The notes below the pieces were generated by a model. It was not told the origin of the DNA and made no database searches. It was given only the letters and a program-made list of their open reading frames with translations. DNA of 64,000 nucleotides from Theobroma cacao (taxonomy: Eukaryota > Streptophyta > Magnoliopsida > Malvales > Malvaceae): positions 18,667,295 through 18,731,294 of the forward strand of contig NC_030857.1 of the NCBI RefSeq assembly GCF_000208745.1. Direction: 5' to 3'. The position numbers and the translations under genes are program-made. The first letter of the stretch is position 1. Each line of letters begins with the position of its first letter. This document shows positions 36,925 through 47,095 of this stretch, in pieces.

Positions 36925-38255
36925 TAAGAGTGAACAAAATTAATCCAGACCAATTATCCACCCAAATCAAATGCGATTTGGACAAAACAGTTCAATCTGA
37001 TTAGTCCATTGGATCAATTTGTCTAAAATATTTGGTCAAATTGGTTTTTTGTTTGGTTCTCAGTTTTAAAATTTTTGGACCAATCTCACCTAAAAAACCC
37101 AAACTAATTTTTATATATTTATATACTATATATATTAATATATATAATATTTTTTATATATTAAGAAGAATTGATAATAAACTTAATTAATAATTTATTT
37201 AAAATATATTAGGGTATTATATGTACGTATATAAATCATAATCATAGTAATTTAATATTAGTTATATATATTTATTTATTTATAAATCTATATTAATATG
37301 AAATTACAAGTTATATTTTTTAAATGATATAAGTTATATGTTAACATTATAATATATGATAGTAAATATCCTACATATTAATATGTTATAATTATTACAT
37401 TTAAATAATGTTTCGTAATATAAAATATTATGAATATATATATATATATATATAATTGTATAAATATATTATATATACATGTATTTAATTTATATAAACA
37501 TTACTATAATTTATAATAAACTTTATTTATATGATTATACTTAATAATTTTATTAGTTATCACATTTGATTTTATAACATATTGTTTATAATTTGTTATT
37601 ATTTTTACAAACTTTGATATAAAACATTATAACATATAAGTTATGTTATTAATTTCATATATATATATATATATAATAAAATCGTATATTATATATATTA
37701 TATATACATATATTTAATTTATACATAAGTATTACTATGACTTATAATAGACTTTATTTATATGATTATATAAAACTTTTTAACATATAATTTGTATCAT
37801 TAATTATATATATAATAAAGTAATATTATATATATATATATTTAATTTACACATAAGCATTCGTTAACTTATAATAAGCTTTATTTATATGATTACACTT
37901 AATAAGTTTATTATCTATCACCTTAGATTTTATAACATATTGTTTATAATTAATTATTATTTATACAAATTTTGATATAAAATATTATAACATATAAGTT
38001 ATATCATTAATTTCATATATATATAATTATAAATGAAGTTTATAAATTTTAATATTATAATATGTAAAAGAAAAAGTGATAAAATTTTTTATTCATTGGG
38101 TCAAAACTGAACCAGTCAAACTAATTCTATATTTGGTCGGTTTAATCTTTTTTTATATTTAATCAGTTTTGATTGATTTTTTAAAAATGATTGATTCATT
38201 TAGTCTTTAAGTATGGTGGACCAAACCACGCAATATACCCATTTGCTCACCTTTA
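36925..38255. mobile_element. hAT-like non-autonomous DNA transposon, 1331 bp
   Basis: The left end is TAAGAGTGAACAAA and the right end read on the other strand is TAAAGGTGAGCAAA, a 14-bp terminal inverted repeat with three mismatches. An exact 8-bp direct duplication, CTATATTT, lies outside both ends (36917-36924 and 38256-38263). The 8-bp duplication and TA(A/G)(G/A)GGTGAGCAAA-type ends fit the hAT superfamily. There is no transposase, so it must have moved with help from elsewhere. The interior is very AT-rich and holds a tandem repeat. Confidence 0.8.
37513..38030. repeat. About 359-bp internal tandem repeat of the hAT-like element
   Basis: A block of about 155 bp with TTTATAACATATTGTTTATAA and ATAACATATAAGTTAT recurs at about 37513 and 37872 (offset 359 bp). 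A shorter, deleted third copy lies between them at about 37741-37810. Long (AT)n tracts separate the copies. Confidence 0.65.
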
Positions 38256-38958
38256 CTATATTTGTGGTTGTATGGTTTATATGGTAGGAATTGTTGTAGA
38301 GGTTTTTTTTTTTATTTCATCTGCTGTTTAGGTTGTAGGATAGGTGATGTTTTCCTGCTATCTTGACTTGTTTGCTATTAATCTAATTTAGCTTTTTTGA
38401 AAAATATGATCCCACATCACTTTCATGCAAGATTATTGAATTCCTACCAAACATATGGTGATTTGTAAGATTATTTAATTCCTACCAAACATGGTGATCT
38501 AATCACTAAGCGCAAATTACTATAGATTTTGAGACGATCCCTCTTACACCAAGCACTACCTAAATGTATTGCTCCTTGAATTTCGTAAATAGCGTATGAC
38601 CTTTATGTATTTATAAATCATAATAAATTAAAATTTTTACAAAACACTTTTTAATAATCTTGTGTAAATGGGTTTTTAAATTTATATTTATTGAAATTTA
38701 ATTAATATAATTAAGATAAAAAATTAAGAAAAGGACGTTTTGAAATTTTCATGGACCCATGGCGACTAAGGGAGCAAGGCAACTTTTTAACTGCTCCAGA
38801 GTCCTTGACGTGAGAAAGCAAAGTTTCACTTCCGCCATGAGAAAATCGGCTAAAACAGTCTCTTTCATCCTTTGCGTTACTCAATTTCAACACTCGTCTC
38901 CTTAAATGCAATGATGGTATGGACTATCAAAAAGGGAAAAGAAAGCAGCCTAGAAAAC
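38256..38958. other. 5' flank of the first lectin kinase
   Basis: Contains a 2-copy direct repeat at about 38427-38497 (AAGATTATT-AATTCCTACC). A segment at 38475-38570 (GGTGATCTAATCAC, then AGATTTTGAGACGATC) recurs at 42575-42660, inside the duplicated block. Translation could in principle start at 38872, but the start at 38959 matches the paralogue. Confidence 0.5.
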
Positions 38959-41469
38959 ATGGCTAAATTATTCCCTTTTCTGCTTCTTCAACTCCATCTT
39001 CTCTTCGTCGTTTCTTCATCGTCCACTATCATACCTCTAGGCTCAACTCTTCACGCTTCAGATGCAAATCAATCCTGGTCATCACCCAGCTCCACCTTCT
39101 CGTTTTCCTTCATTCCTGTAACTCCCTCTTCTTATGTAGCTGCCATCACCTACTCCGTTGGAGTTACTGTATGGTCGGCTGGTGATGGCAGCAATAGCGC
39201 TGGAGCCGTTGTTGACTCTGGTGGGACTCTACGTTTGCTTCTCACCGGAGCCCTCCGCCTAGTTAATGGCTCCGGCACCATTATTTGGGACTCTGGTACT
39301 GCTGACCGAGGTGTCTCACATGCGTCTCTTGACGATTCAGGCAACTTTCAGCTGCTTAACAATGATAGTTCCCCAATATGGTCCTCGTTTGAGAACCCAA
39401 CTGATACCCTCGTTCCTTCACAGAATTTTTCGGTTGGCAAGATTTTGCGTTCAGGTTCTTACTCGTTATCTCTTAATGAAATAGGGAATCTTACTTTAAA
39501 GTGGAATAATAGTATAGAATACTGGAATCTAGGATTCAACTCTTCTAGCAAAGGAAATTTGACTTCACCTAGATATGTATTGCAGTCTGCTGGAATTTTG
39601 AGAGGCTTCGATCCTTCGTTTTCTAGTGGAATGATTATGGCTTATAGTACTGACTACGGTGAAGGGAATGGTGTGTTCAGATTTTTGAGGATGGATAGTG
39701 ATGGTAATTTGAGGATTTATAGCACTAGTAAGGGGAGTGGGAATATAACCCCGACATGGGCAGCTGTAACTGACCAGTGTCAGGTTTTTGGATACTGTGG
39801 CAACATGGGGATTTGCAGTTACAAAGATGTGAATCCCATTTGCGGATGCCCATCCCAGAATTTTGAGCTCATTGATGCAAATGATCGTAGAAAAGGATGC
39901 AAGAGGAAAGTGGAGATTGAGGATTGTCCAGGGGACATTACCATGTTAGAATTAGGACATGCCAAATTTTTAACTTATCCACCTGAGGTTTCCTCTCAGA
40001 CATTTATCGTGGGAATCGTAGCTTGTAGAATGAATTGTCTTGGGAGCGATTCCTGCATTGCTTCCACTTTGGTAGCTGATGGAAGTGGATCTTGTTACAT
40101 GAAAACCCCAGATTTTGTTAGTGGTTATCAGAATGCGATTCTTCCTAGCACCTCATTCGTGAAAGTTTGTGGGCCAGCGGTTCCAAACGCATCACCATAC
40201 CAAGATATTGCAGGGAACGATAACAATTCGAGGTCATCTGTGTTGATTGTTGCTGTTGTGGCTTTGGCCATCCTTTTGATTTTGGTTGCGTTATTGATTG
40301 GTTTTTGGTGCTGCTGTTACCCAAGTAGTCCCAAATTTGGGCATAAGTCAGCTCAATATGTACTTGTTGATTATGCATCTGGTGCGCCGGTGAAGTTCTC
40401 ATACAAGGAACTACAACAGTACACAAAGGGGTTTTCAGAGAGGCTTGGAGAAGGAGGTTTTGGGGCTGTTTACAAAGGGACACTTGCTAATAGAATGGTG
40501 GTTGCAGTGAAGCAACTAGAGGGAATTGAGCAGGGTGAGAAACAATTCAGGATGGAAGTTGCAACTATTAGTAGTACACACCATTTGAATTTGGTGAGAT
40601 TGGTGGGATTTTGCACTGATGGGCGTCATAGGCTTTTAGTGTATGAATTCATGAAAAATGGTTCACTTGACAATTTCCTTTTTATGTCGAAAGACAAGGG
40701 GAAATCATTGAATTGGGAAAATCGATTTAACATCGCTCTTGGAACAGCTAAAGGTATCACTTATCTTCACGAGGAATGTCGAGATTGCATAATTCACTGT
40801 GACATAAAACCGGAAAACATTCTTTTAGATGAAAGTTACACTGCTAAAGTGTCAGATTTTGGCCTTGCAAAGCTTATGAATCCAAAGGATAATAGGTACC
40901 TGTCCTTAGCAAGTATTAGAGGGACAAGAGGATATTTGGCACCCGAGTGGCTTGCTAATCTCCCGATAACTTCAAAATGTGATGTTTATAGTTATGGAAT
41001 GGTTTTGTTAGAGATAGTGAGTGGAACAAGGAATTTCGAGGTCTCAACAGAAACAGATGGTAAAAGATTCTCTTTGTGGGCTTATGAGGAGTTCGAGAAG
41101 GGTAATATTGAGGGCATTGTTGACAAAAGACTAGAAGAAGTTGATATTGAGCAAGTGGTAAGGGCAATTATGGTGAGCTTTTGGTGCATCCAGGAGCAAC
41201 CTTCCCAGAGGCCAATGATGGGAAAAGTGGTGCAGATGCTAGAAGGAGTCATCGATATTGAGAGGCCAGGAGCGCCAAAAGTGGTTGCTGAAGGGGCCAC
41301 GAGAGGAACAGGCACAACGGTGAACAGTAATATCAGCGCATTCTCAACATATGCATCTTCATCATCCCAATCCATAGGAGTTTTGCCTTTCAGATCAGAG
41401 AGGGATATGGGGAGGGAATCTTCTTCCCTACTAGGCTTAGAGAGAAGTGAGACAGATCCACACTCGTGA
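38959..41469 (+). CDS. G-type lectin S-receptor-like Ser/Thr kinase, copy A
   Basis: Intronless, 836 residues, a normal length for this family (At1g34300-like). Order: signal peptide (FPFLLLQLHLLFVVSSSS, residues 5-22), bulb-type (mannose-binding-like) lectin domain about 25-150, S-locus-type region, EGF-like cysteines about 272-303 (CQVFGYCGNMGICSY), PAN-like cysteines about 323-406, transmembrane helix about 428-450 (VLIVAVVALAILLILVALLI) followed by CCCY, then the kinase. Kinase motifs: P-loop GEGGFG (497-502), VAVK Lys518, HCDIKPEN with Asp615 (Cys instead of Arg, a non-RD kinase), DFG 633-635, GTRGYLAPEW. It should sense an extracellular ligand at the plasma membrane and signal inwards; non-RD kinases are often linked to immunity. 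The ATG at 38959 is chosen because it precedes the signal peptide and matches copy B. Confidence 0.95.
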   Translation: MAKLFPFLLLQLHLLFVVSSSSTIIPLGSTLHASDANQSWSSPSSTFSFSFIPVTPSSYVAAITYSVGVTVWSAGDGSNSAGAVVDSGGTLRLLLTGALRLVNGSGTIIWDSGTADRGVSHASLDDSGNFQLLNNDSSPIWSSFENPTDTLVPSQNFSVGKILRSGSYSLSLNEIGNLTLKWNNSIEYWNLGFNSSSKGNLTSPRYVLQSAGILRGFDPSFSSGMIMAYSTDYGEGNGVFRFLRMDSDGNLRIYSTSKGSGNITPTWAAVTDQCQVFGYCGNMGICSYKDVNPICGCPSQNFELIDANDRRKGCKRKVEIEDCPGDITMLELGHAKFLTYPPEVSSQTFIVGIVACRMNCLGSDSCIASTLVADGSGSCYMKTPDFVSGYQNAILPSTSFVKVCGPAVPNASPYQDIAGNDNNSRSSVLIVAVVALAILLILVALLIGFWCCCYPSSPKFGHKSAQYVLVDYASGAPVKFSYKELQQYTKGFSERLGEGGFGAVYKGTLANRMVVAVKQLEGIEQGEKQFRMEVATISSTHHLNLVRLVGFCTDGRHRLLVYEFMKNGSLDNFLFMSKDKGKSLNWENRFNIALGTAKGITYLHEECRDCIIHCDIKPENILLDESYTAKVSDFGLAKLMNPKDNRYLSLASIRGTRGYLAPEWLANLPITSKCDVYSYGMVLLEIVSGTRNFEVSTETDGKRFSLWAYEEFEKGNIEGIVDKRLEEVDIEQVVRAIMVSFWCIQEQPSQRPMMGKVVQMLEGVIDIERPGAPKVVAEGATRGTGTTVNSNISAFSTYASSSSQSIGVLPFRSERDMGRESSSLLGLERSETDPHS

Positions 41470-42282
41470 TTTGCCTGCAAAAAACAAGTTTAATGCATGG
41501 GAGATTTTAAATAATAAAGTATAATTGTTTTAGTAGATTGTTACAATTATTTTAGTAGTTCCAGTCAACTATCAAATCAAATTGTTTTCTAATTCTGCTT
41601 CCTTTAAACAGTTTGAAGTAGAGTTCCTCAAATTTTCACTTCCATTTGAGAATAAAATTTGACAAATCAACTGAAGTTTCTGCAACTTTTGTTCTGTTAG
41701 CAGAAAGAACAAGCATAGTCCATTATTTCAAGTCAAAGTAGTGTACATCTAAACATGACAGGAAAATAATTTTAATTGAAGAAGCTAATTATTTGAAACT
41801 TTTTCCCCTGTTGTGTGTACAGTGACAATTGCTATTGCTAGTGCTGCAATAGATTTTATAACCTGAATTTTTTCTTGAAGCTGTAATGTAACTCAATTCA
41901 ATTCAAGTTTGAATTTGTCAAAACTAATAGAAACTTCTAACTGTAACATGCCGTTTCAATTAGGGTATTTGAATCTGTTAAAAACATATAATTCTAAGGG
42001 TACTGCTATAGACCTTCACTGGTACATGAGTATTCAATTTGGATTATTCATGGTTCAACTTCTTTGTTTGGTGGGTGGAGAGGGGAGAGAAGGTTTGTTC
42101 CGACAGAACAGACCAGAAGCCAATCCTTCCTCCTTTCGTGAACGACCAGCTGGAAACAGACGTGGAATAAACAAAACCAAAAGGCACGAAACAAATGACT
42201 ACGGACAGTATCCTCCCTCTTTAAAAGACCGAAACTGGCATCCCATAACACCCCCAAACCTTAATACAGAAACAAAGAAAAA
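41470..42282. other. Spacer of block 1, duplicated at 46283-47095
   Basis: 3' flank of kinase A and promoter of the next lectin gene. It matches 46283-47095 closely over its whole length, showing that the tandem duplication includes the spacer. An open frame through it (to 42286) exists in both copies but has no ATG at its start and no domain. Confidence 0.6.
42220..42227 (+). promoter_or_regulatory. Candidate TATA box (TTTAAAAG) of the truncated lectin gene
   Basis: TTTAAAAG in CTCTTTAAAAGACC, 56 bp before the ATG at 42283. The same motif and spacing occur before the paralogue at 47033. Predicted transcription start is near 42250. Confidence 0.45.
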
Positions 42283-42582
42283 ATGACCCTCCAATTCCTC
42301 CGTTTCTTCCTGTTCCTAGCAACTTTCTTCTCTGTTCCATCATCAGCCACAATCCCTTCAGGCGCCACCGTCTACGCCTCAACCCCAAATCAAACATGGT
42401 CCTCACCCAATTCCACCTTCTCCATCTCCTTCATCTCCACGAGCCCCAATGTTTACACTGCCTCCATCACCTACTCTGGTGGAGTTCCAATTTGGACAGA
42501 AGGCAGCAATGTTGACTCCGGTGGGGCCCTTCAGTTTCTCCACAGCGGAGCTCTACGCCTCTATATTTCTTACCAAAGATGA
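42283..42582 (+). pseudogene. Truncated G-type lectin gene (first 90 codons, then foreign DNA)
   Basis: It begins MTLQFLRFFLFLATFFSVPS, a signal peptide shared with the gene at 47096, and follows that paralogue through the first part of the bulb-lectin domain (IPSGATVYAS, SPNSTFSISF, SGGVPIW, HSGALRL). At about 42563 the match stops and the DNA becomes a copy of the 5' flank of kinase A (38475 on), giving the tail YISYQR and a TGA. Everything after the first half of the lectin domain is lost, so a folded lectin is unlikely. It may still be transcribed from its intact-looking promoter. Confidence 0.85.
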
Positions 42583-43768
42583 TGATCTAATCACCAAATG
42601 CAAATCACTGTAGATTTTGAGACGATCACTCAACACGAAACACTACCTAAGCCTTTTACTCCCTCAATGTTTCATAAATAGTGTCGTTTGAGTTTGATTT
42701 AGATATTCTTAAGTTTGATCCTTATTTATTTATAAATTATAAATAATTTAAATTAAAAAATACTTTTTAATAACTTTGTATAACATGGTTTTCAAATCTA
42801 TGTTAATTAAAATTTAAAAAGTCAAATAATTAAAATAAGTAAGATTAAAATTAAAAAAAAAAGAAACCAAAAAACGGACATAAAAGGGTGTTTGTAATCA
42901 ATATGCAAACTTGCTATTGGAGCTTTGAAATTTTCAGGGACCAAAGGCAAAAAATGGGGGTCTTTTCACTCCTATTTCTTGTACTTAATTACAAACAAAT
43001 TTAGGAAAATGGCTTGATATTTTATCACAGTTAGTTTTATAATGGTCACTTATCTCAACAAATAGACAATGACCCAAATGGTTTGTAAAAGTTGTGGATC
43101 GAGAAAGTATGAATAATTGAATAAGCATGTCAAAAGGTAAGGTATTAGGTATTTTTAACATATTCTAATCCGAATCTTATTATTTTATAAGATTTTGAAA
43201 TTTATAAATATCTAATTAAATTTTTGAATTGTTATATACACTCTTATCCTAATATCCTAAACACTATTCATTAAATACATGATTAAATAAATTTAAACTA
43301 ATTTTTATGTATAGTATTAGTGAAAATTAAAGTAAAATTAATTTATAAAAAAATTAAAGTTTAAAGGCATATCTATCTTGAATAAAGTATTATCTTAATT
43401 GAAAGAAATTTATGAAAAAAAAAAATATATAAAAAAAAATAAAATTTAATATTAAAAATTATTATTTATAGGAAATCCATTAGCATCCCCGAGTAAGAAT
43501 GAAGAATGGAAAGGTGTAAGACCGACAAGTTTAAACTTTTACTACTTCTAACTTCTAAAAAGGGTTATTGCTTTCTTCCGTATCTCTACCAAAATTCTAC
43601 TGCAAAAAGAGGGTGAACTTTCTGCCATGAACAAATTCTTCCCTTCCTTGACCGTACAATGTTTTCGTTCTTTGTCTTTACTCAACTTCGACTCCTTGTC
43701 TTGTTAAATGAAATGATGGGATAACAAAAAGGTAACAGAATGCAAATAAACACCATAGACTACAACAT
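42583..43768. other. 5' flank of kinase B
   Basis: 42575-42660 copies 38475-38570 from the flank of kinase A. 42700-43480 is AT-rich with no gene. 43620-43768 aligns only moderately with the 150 bp before kinase A, in contrast to the near-identical coding and 3' regions. Confidence 0.55.
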
Positions 43769-46282
43769 ATGGCTAAGTTATCCCTTTTTCTGCTCCTTCT
43801 CCTCCATCTTCTCTTCACCGTTTCGTCATCGTCCACTATCATACCTCTAGGCTCAACTCTTCACGCTTCAGATGCAAATCAATCCTGGTCGTCACCCAGC
43901 TCCACCTTCTCACTTTCCTTCATTCCTGTAGCTCCCTTTTCTTATGTAGCTGCCATCACCTACTCCGCTGGAGTTACAGTATGGTCGGCTGGTGGTGGCA
44001 GCCATAGCGCTGGAGCCGTTGTTGACTCTGGTGGGACTCTACATTTGCTTCTCACTGGAGCCCTCCGCCTAATTAATGGCTCCGGCACCATTGTTTGGGA
44101 ATCTGGTACTGCCGACCGAGGTGTCTCACATGCGTCTCTTGACGATTCAGGCAACTTTCAGCTGCTTAACAATGATAGTTCCCCAACATGGTCCTCGTTC
44201 GAGAACCCGACTGATACCCTCGTTCCTTCACAGAATTTTACTGTTGGTAAGAGTTTGGGTTCAGGTTCTTACTCGTTATCTCTTAACAAAATAGGGAATC
44301 TTACTTTAAAGTGGAATAATAGTATAGAATACTGGAATCTAGGATTCAACTCTTCCATCAAAGGAAATTTGACTTCACCTAGATATGTATTGGAGTCTAC
44401 TGGAATTTTGAGAGGCTTTGATCCTTCGCTTTCTAGTGGAATGATTATGGCTTATAGTACTGACTACGGTGAAGGGAATGGTGCGTTCAGATTTTTGAGG
44501 ATGGATAGTGATGGTAATTTGAGGATTTATAGCACTAGTAAGGGGAGTGGGAATATAACCTCGACATGGGCAGCTGTAACTGACCAGTGTCAGGTTTTTG
44601 GATACTGTGGCAACATGGGGATTTGCAGTTACAAAGATATGAATCCCATTTGTGGATGCCCATCCCAGAATTTTGAGCTCATTGATGTAAATGATAGTAG
44701 AAAAGGATGCAAGAGGAAAGTGGAAATTGAGGATTGCCCAGGGAATTTTACCATGATAGAATTAGGACATGCTAAATTTTTAACTTATCCACCCGAGGTT
44801 TCCCCTCAGACATTTTACGAGGGAATTCTAGCTTGTAGAGTGAATTGTTTTGGGAGTGGTTCTTGCATTGCTTCCACTTCAGTAGCTGATGGAAGTGGAT
44901 CTTGTTACATGAAAACCCCAGATTTTGTTAGTGGTTACCAGAATGCGATTCTTCCTAGCACCTCATTCGTGAAAGTTTGTTGGCCAGCGGTCCCAAATCC
45001 ATCACCATACCAAGATAATGCAGGGAAGGATAACAATTCGAGGTCACCTATGTTGATAGTTGCTGTTGTGGTTTTGGCCAGCCTTTTGGTTTTGGTAGCG
45101 TTATTGATTGGTTTTTGGTGCTGCTGTTACCGAAGTAGTCCCAAATTTGGGCATATATCAGCTCGATATGTACTTGTTGATTATGCATCTGGCGCGCCAG
45201 TGAAGTTCTCATACAAGGAACTGCAACAGTATACAAAAGGGTTTTCGGAGAGGCTTGGAACAGGAGGTTTTGGGGCTGTTTACAAAGGAACACTTGCTAA
45301 TAGTATGGTGGTTGCTGTGAAGCAACTAGAGGGAATTGAGCAGGGTGAGAAACAATTCAGAATGGAAGTTGCAACTATTAGTAGCACACACCATTTGAAT
45401 TTGGTGAGATTAATGGGATTTTGCACTGATGGGCATCATAGGCTTTTAGTCTATGAATTCATGAAAAATGGTTCACTTGACAATTTCCTTTTTATGTCGA
45501 AAGACAAGAAGGGGAAATGGTTGAATTGGAAAAATCGATTTAACATCGCTCTTGGAACAGCTAAAGGAATCACTTATCTTCACGAGGAATGTCGAGATTG
45601 CATAATTCACTGTGACATAAAACCGGAAAACATTCTTTTAGATGAAAGTTACACTGCTAAAGTGTCAGATTTTGGCCTTGCAAAGCTTATGAATCCAAAG
45701 AATAATCGGTACCTGTCCTTAGCAAGTATTAGAGGGACAAGAGGATATTTGGCACCCGAGTGGCTTGCTAATCTCCCGATAACTTCAAAATGTGACGTTT
45801 ATAGTTATGGAATGGTTTTGTTAGAGATAGTGAGTGGGACAAGGAATTTCGAGGTCTCAACAGAAACAGATGGTAAAAGATTCTCTTTGTGGGCTTATGA
45901 GGAGTTTCAGAAGGGTAATGTTGAGGGCATTGTTGACAAAAGACTAGAAGAAGTTGATATTGAGCAAGTGGTAAGGGCAATCATGGTGAGCTTTTGGTGC
46001 ATCCAGGAGCAACCTTCCCAGAGGCCAATGATGGGAAAAGTGGTGCAGATGCTAGAAGGAGTCATCGATATTGAGAGGCCAGGAGCGCCAAAAGTGGTTG
46101 CTGAAGGGTCCACGAGAGGAACAAGCACAACGGTGAACAGTAATATCAGTGCATTCTCAACATATGCATCTTCATCATCCCAATCCATAGGAGTTTTGCC
46201 TTTCAGATCAGAGAGGGATATGGGGAGGGAATCTTCTTCCCTACTTGGCTTAGAGAGAAGTGAGACAGATCCACACTCGTGA
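43769..46282 (+). CDS. G-type lectin S-receptor-like Ser/Thr kinase, copy B
   Basis: Intronless, 837 residues, collinear with copy A apart from one inserted residue in the kinase (KDKKGKW versus KDKGKS). The same layout is present: signal peptide, bulb-lectin, EGF-like, PAN-like, transmembrane helix (LIVAVVVLASLLVLVALLIG), non-RD kinase with HCDIKPEN and DFG. Differences from A cluster in the ectodomain (for example PFSYVAAIT, KVCWPAVPN) while the last 550 nt and the 3' flank are almost identical. The P-loop is GTGGFG (497-502) instead of GEGGFG, which should still bind ATP. It should act as a plasma-membrane receptor kinase with similar but possibly shifted ligand recognition. Confidence 0.95.
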   Translation: MAKLSLFLLLLLHLLFTVSSSSTIIPLGSTLHASDANQSWSSPSSTFSLSFIPVAPFSYVAAITYSAGVTVWSAGGGSHSAGAVVDSGGTLHLLLTGALRLINGSGTIVWESGTADRGVSHASLDDSGNFQLLNNDSSPTWSSFENPTDTLVPSQNFTVGKSLGSGSYSLSLNKIGNLTLKWNNSIEYWNLGFNSSIKGNLTSPRYVLESTGILRGFDPSLSSGMIMAYSTDYGEGNGAFRFLRMDSDGNLRIYSTSKGSGNITSTWAAVTDQCQVFGYCGNMGICSYKDMNPICGCPSQNFELIDVNDSRKGCKRKVEIEDCPGNFTMIELGHAKFLTYPPEVSPQTFYEGILACRVNCFGSGSCIASTSVADGSGSCYMKTPDFVSGYQNAILPSTSFVKVCWPAVPNPSPYQDNAGKDNNSRSPMLIVAVVVLASLLVLVALLIGFWCCCYRSSPKFGHISARYVLVDYASGAPVKFSYKELQQYTKGFSERLGTGGFGAVYKGTLANSMVVAVKQLEGIEQGEKQFRMEVATISSTHHLNLVRLMGFCTDGHHRLLVYEFMKNGSLDNFLFMSKDKKGKWLNWKNRFNIALGTAKGITYLHEECRDCIIHCDIKPENILLDESYTAKVSDFGLAKLMNPKNNRYLSLASIRGTRGYLAPEWLANLPITSKCDVYSYGMVLLEIVSGTRNFEVSTETDGKRFSLWAYEEFQKGNVEGIVDKRLEEVDIEQVVRAIMVSFWCIQEQPSQRPMMGKVVQMLEGVIDIERPGAPKVVAEGSTRGTSTTVNSNISAFSTYASSSSQSIGVLPFRSERDMGRESSSLLGLERSETDPHS

Positions 46283-47095
46283 TTTGCCTGCAAAAAACAG
46301 GTTTAATGCATGGGAGATTTTAAATAATAAATTATTATTGTTTTAGTAGATTATTACAATTATTTTAGTTGATTCCAGTCAACTATCAACTCAAATTGTT
46401 TTCCAATTCTGCTTCCTTGAAGCAGCTTGAAGTAGAGTTCCAGAAATTTGCACTTCCGTTTGAGAATAAAATTTGACAAATCAACTGAAGTTTCTGCAAC
46501 TTTTGTTCTGTCAACAGAAAGAACAAACCTAGTCCATTATTTCAAGTCGAAGTAGTGTACATCCAAACATGACAGGAATATAATTTTAATTGAAGATGCT
46601 AATTATTTGAAACTTTTTCCCCTGTTGTGTATATAGTGACAATTGCTAATGCTGCAAAAGATTTTATAACCTGAATTTTTTCCTAAAGCTGCAATATAAC
46701 TCAATTCAGTTCAATTCAAGTTTGAATTTGTCAAAACTAATAGAAACTTCTAACTGTAACATACCGTTTCATTTGGGGTATTTGAATCCGTCAAAAACAT
46801 ATAATTCTATGGGTATTGCTATAGACCTTCACTGGTACATGACTATTCAATTTGGATTAGTCATGGTTCAACTTCTTTGTTTGGTGGGTGGAGAGGGGAG
46901 AGAAGGCTTATTCCCACAGAACAGGGCTGAAGCCAATCCTCCCTCCTTTCGTGAACGACCAGCTGGAAACAGAAGTGGAATAAACAAACCCAAAAGGCAC
47001 GAAACAAATGACTACGGACAGTATCCTCCCTCTTTAAAAGACCGAAACTGGCATCCCATAACACCCCCAAACCTTAATACAGAAACAAAGAAAAA
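46283..47095. other. Spacer of block 2, duplicate of 41470-42282
   Basis: Closely matches the spacer after kinase A, starting with GATTTGCCTGCAAAAAACA directly after the stop codon. It provides the promoter of the kinase-less lectin gene. Confidence 0.6.
47033..47040 (+). promoter_or_regulatory. Candidate TATA box (TTTAAAAG) of the kinase-less lectin gene
   Basis: TTTAAAAG, 56 bp before the ATG at 47096. It is retained in both copies of the duplicated block. Confidence 0.45.

Noticed and set aside
36683..36943. 86-codon open frame
   Set aside because: It crosses the left end of the hAT-like insertion and has no domain.
38872..38958. Upstream extension of kinase A by 29 codons
   Set aside because: The extension is charged and would bury the signal peptide; the paralogue starts at the equivalent of 38959.
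41082..41480. Antisense open frame over the kinase 3' ends (also 45907-46293)
   Set aside because: A shadow of a conserved coding region on the other strand, with no family match.
41909..42286. 125-codon frame in the spacer, also present at 46722-47099, overlapping the lectin ATG by four bases
   Set aside because: It is retained only because the spacer is duplicated, has no ATG at its start, contains the TATA box of the lectin gene, and shows no domain.
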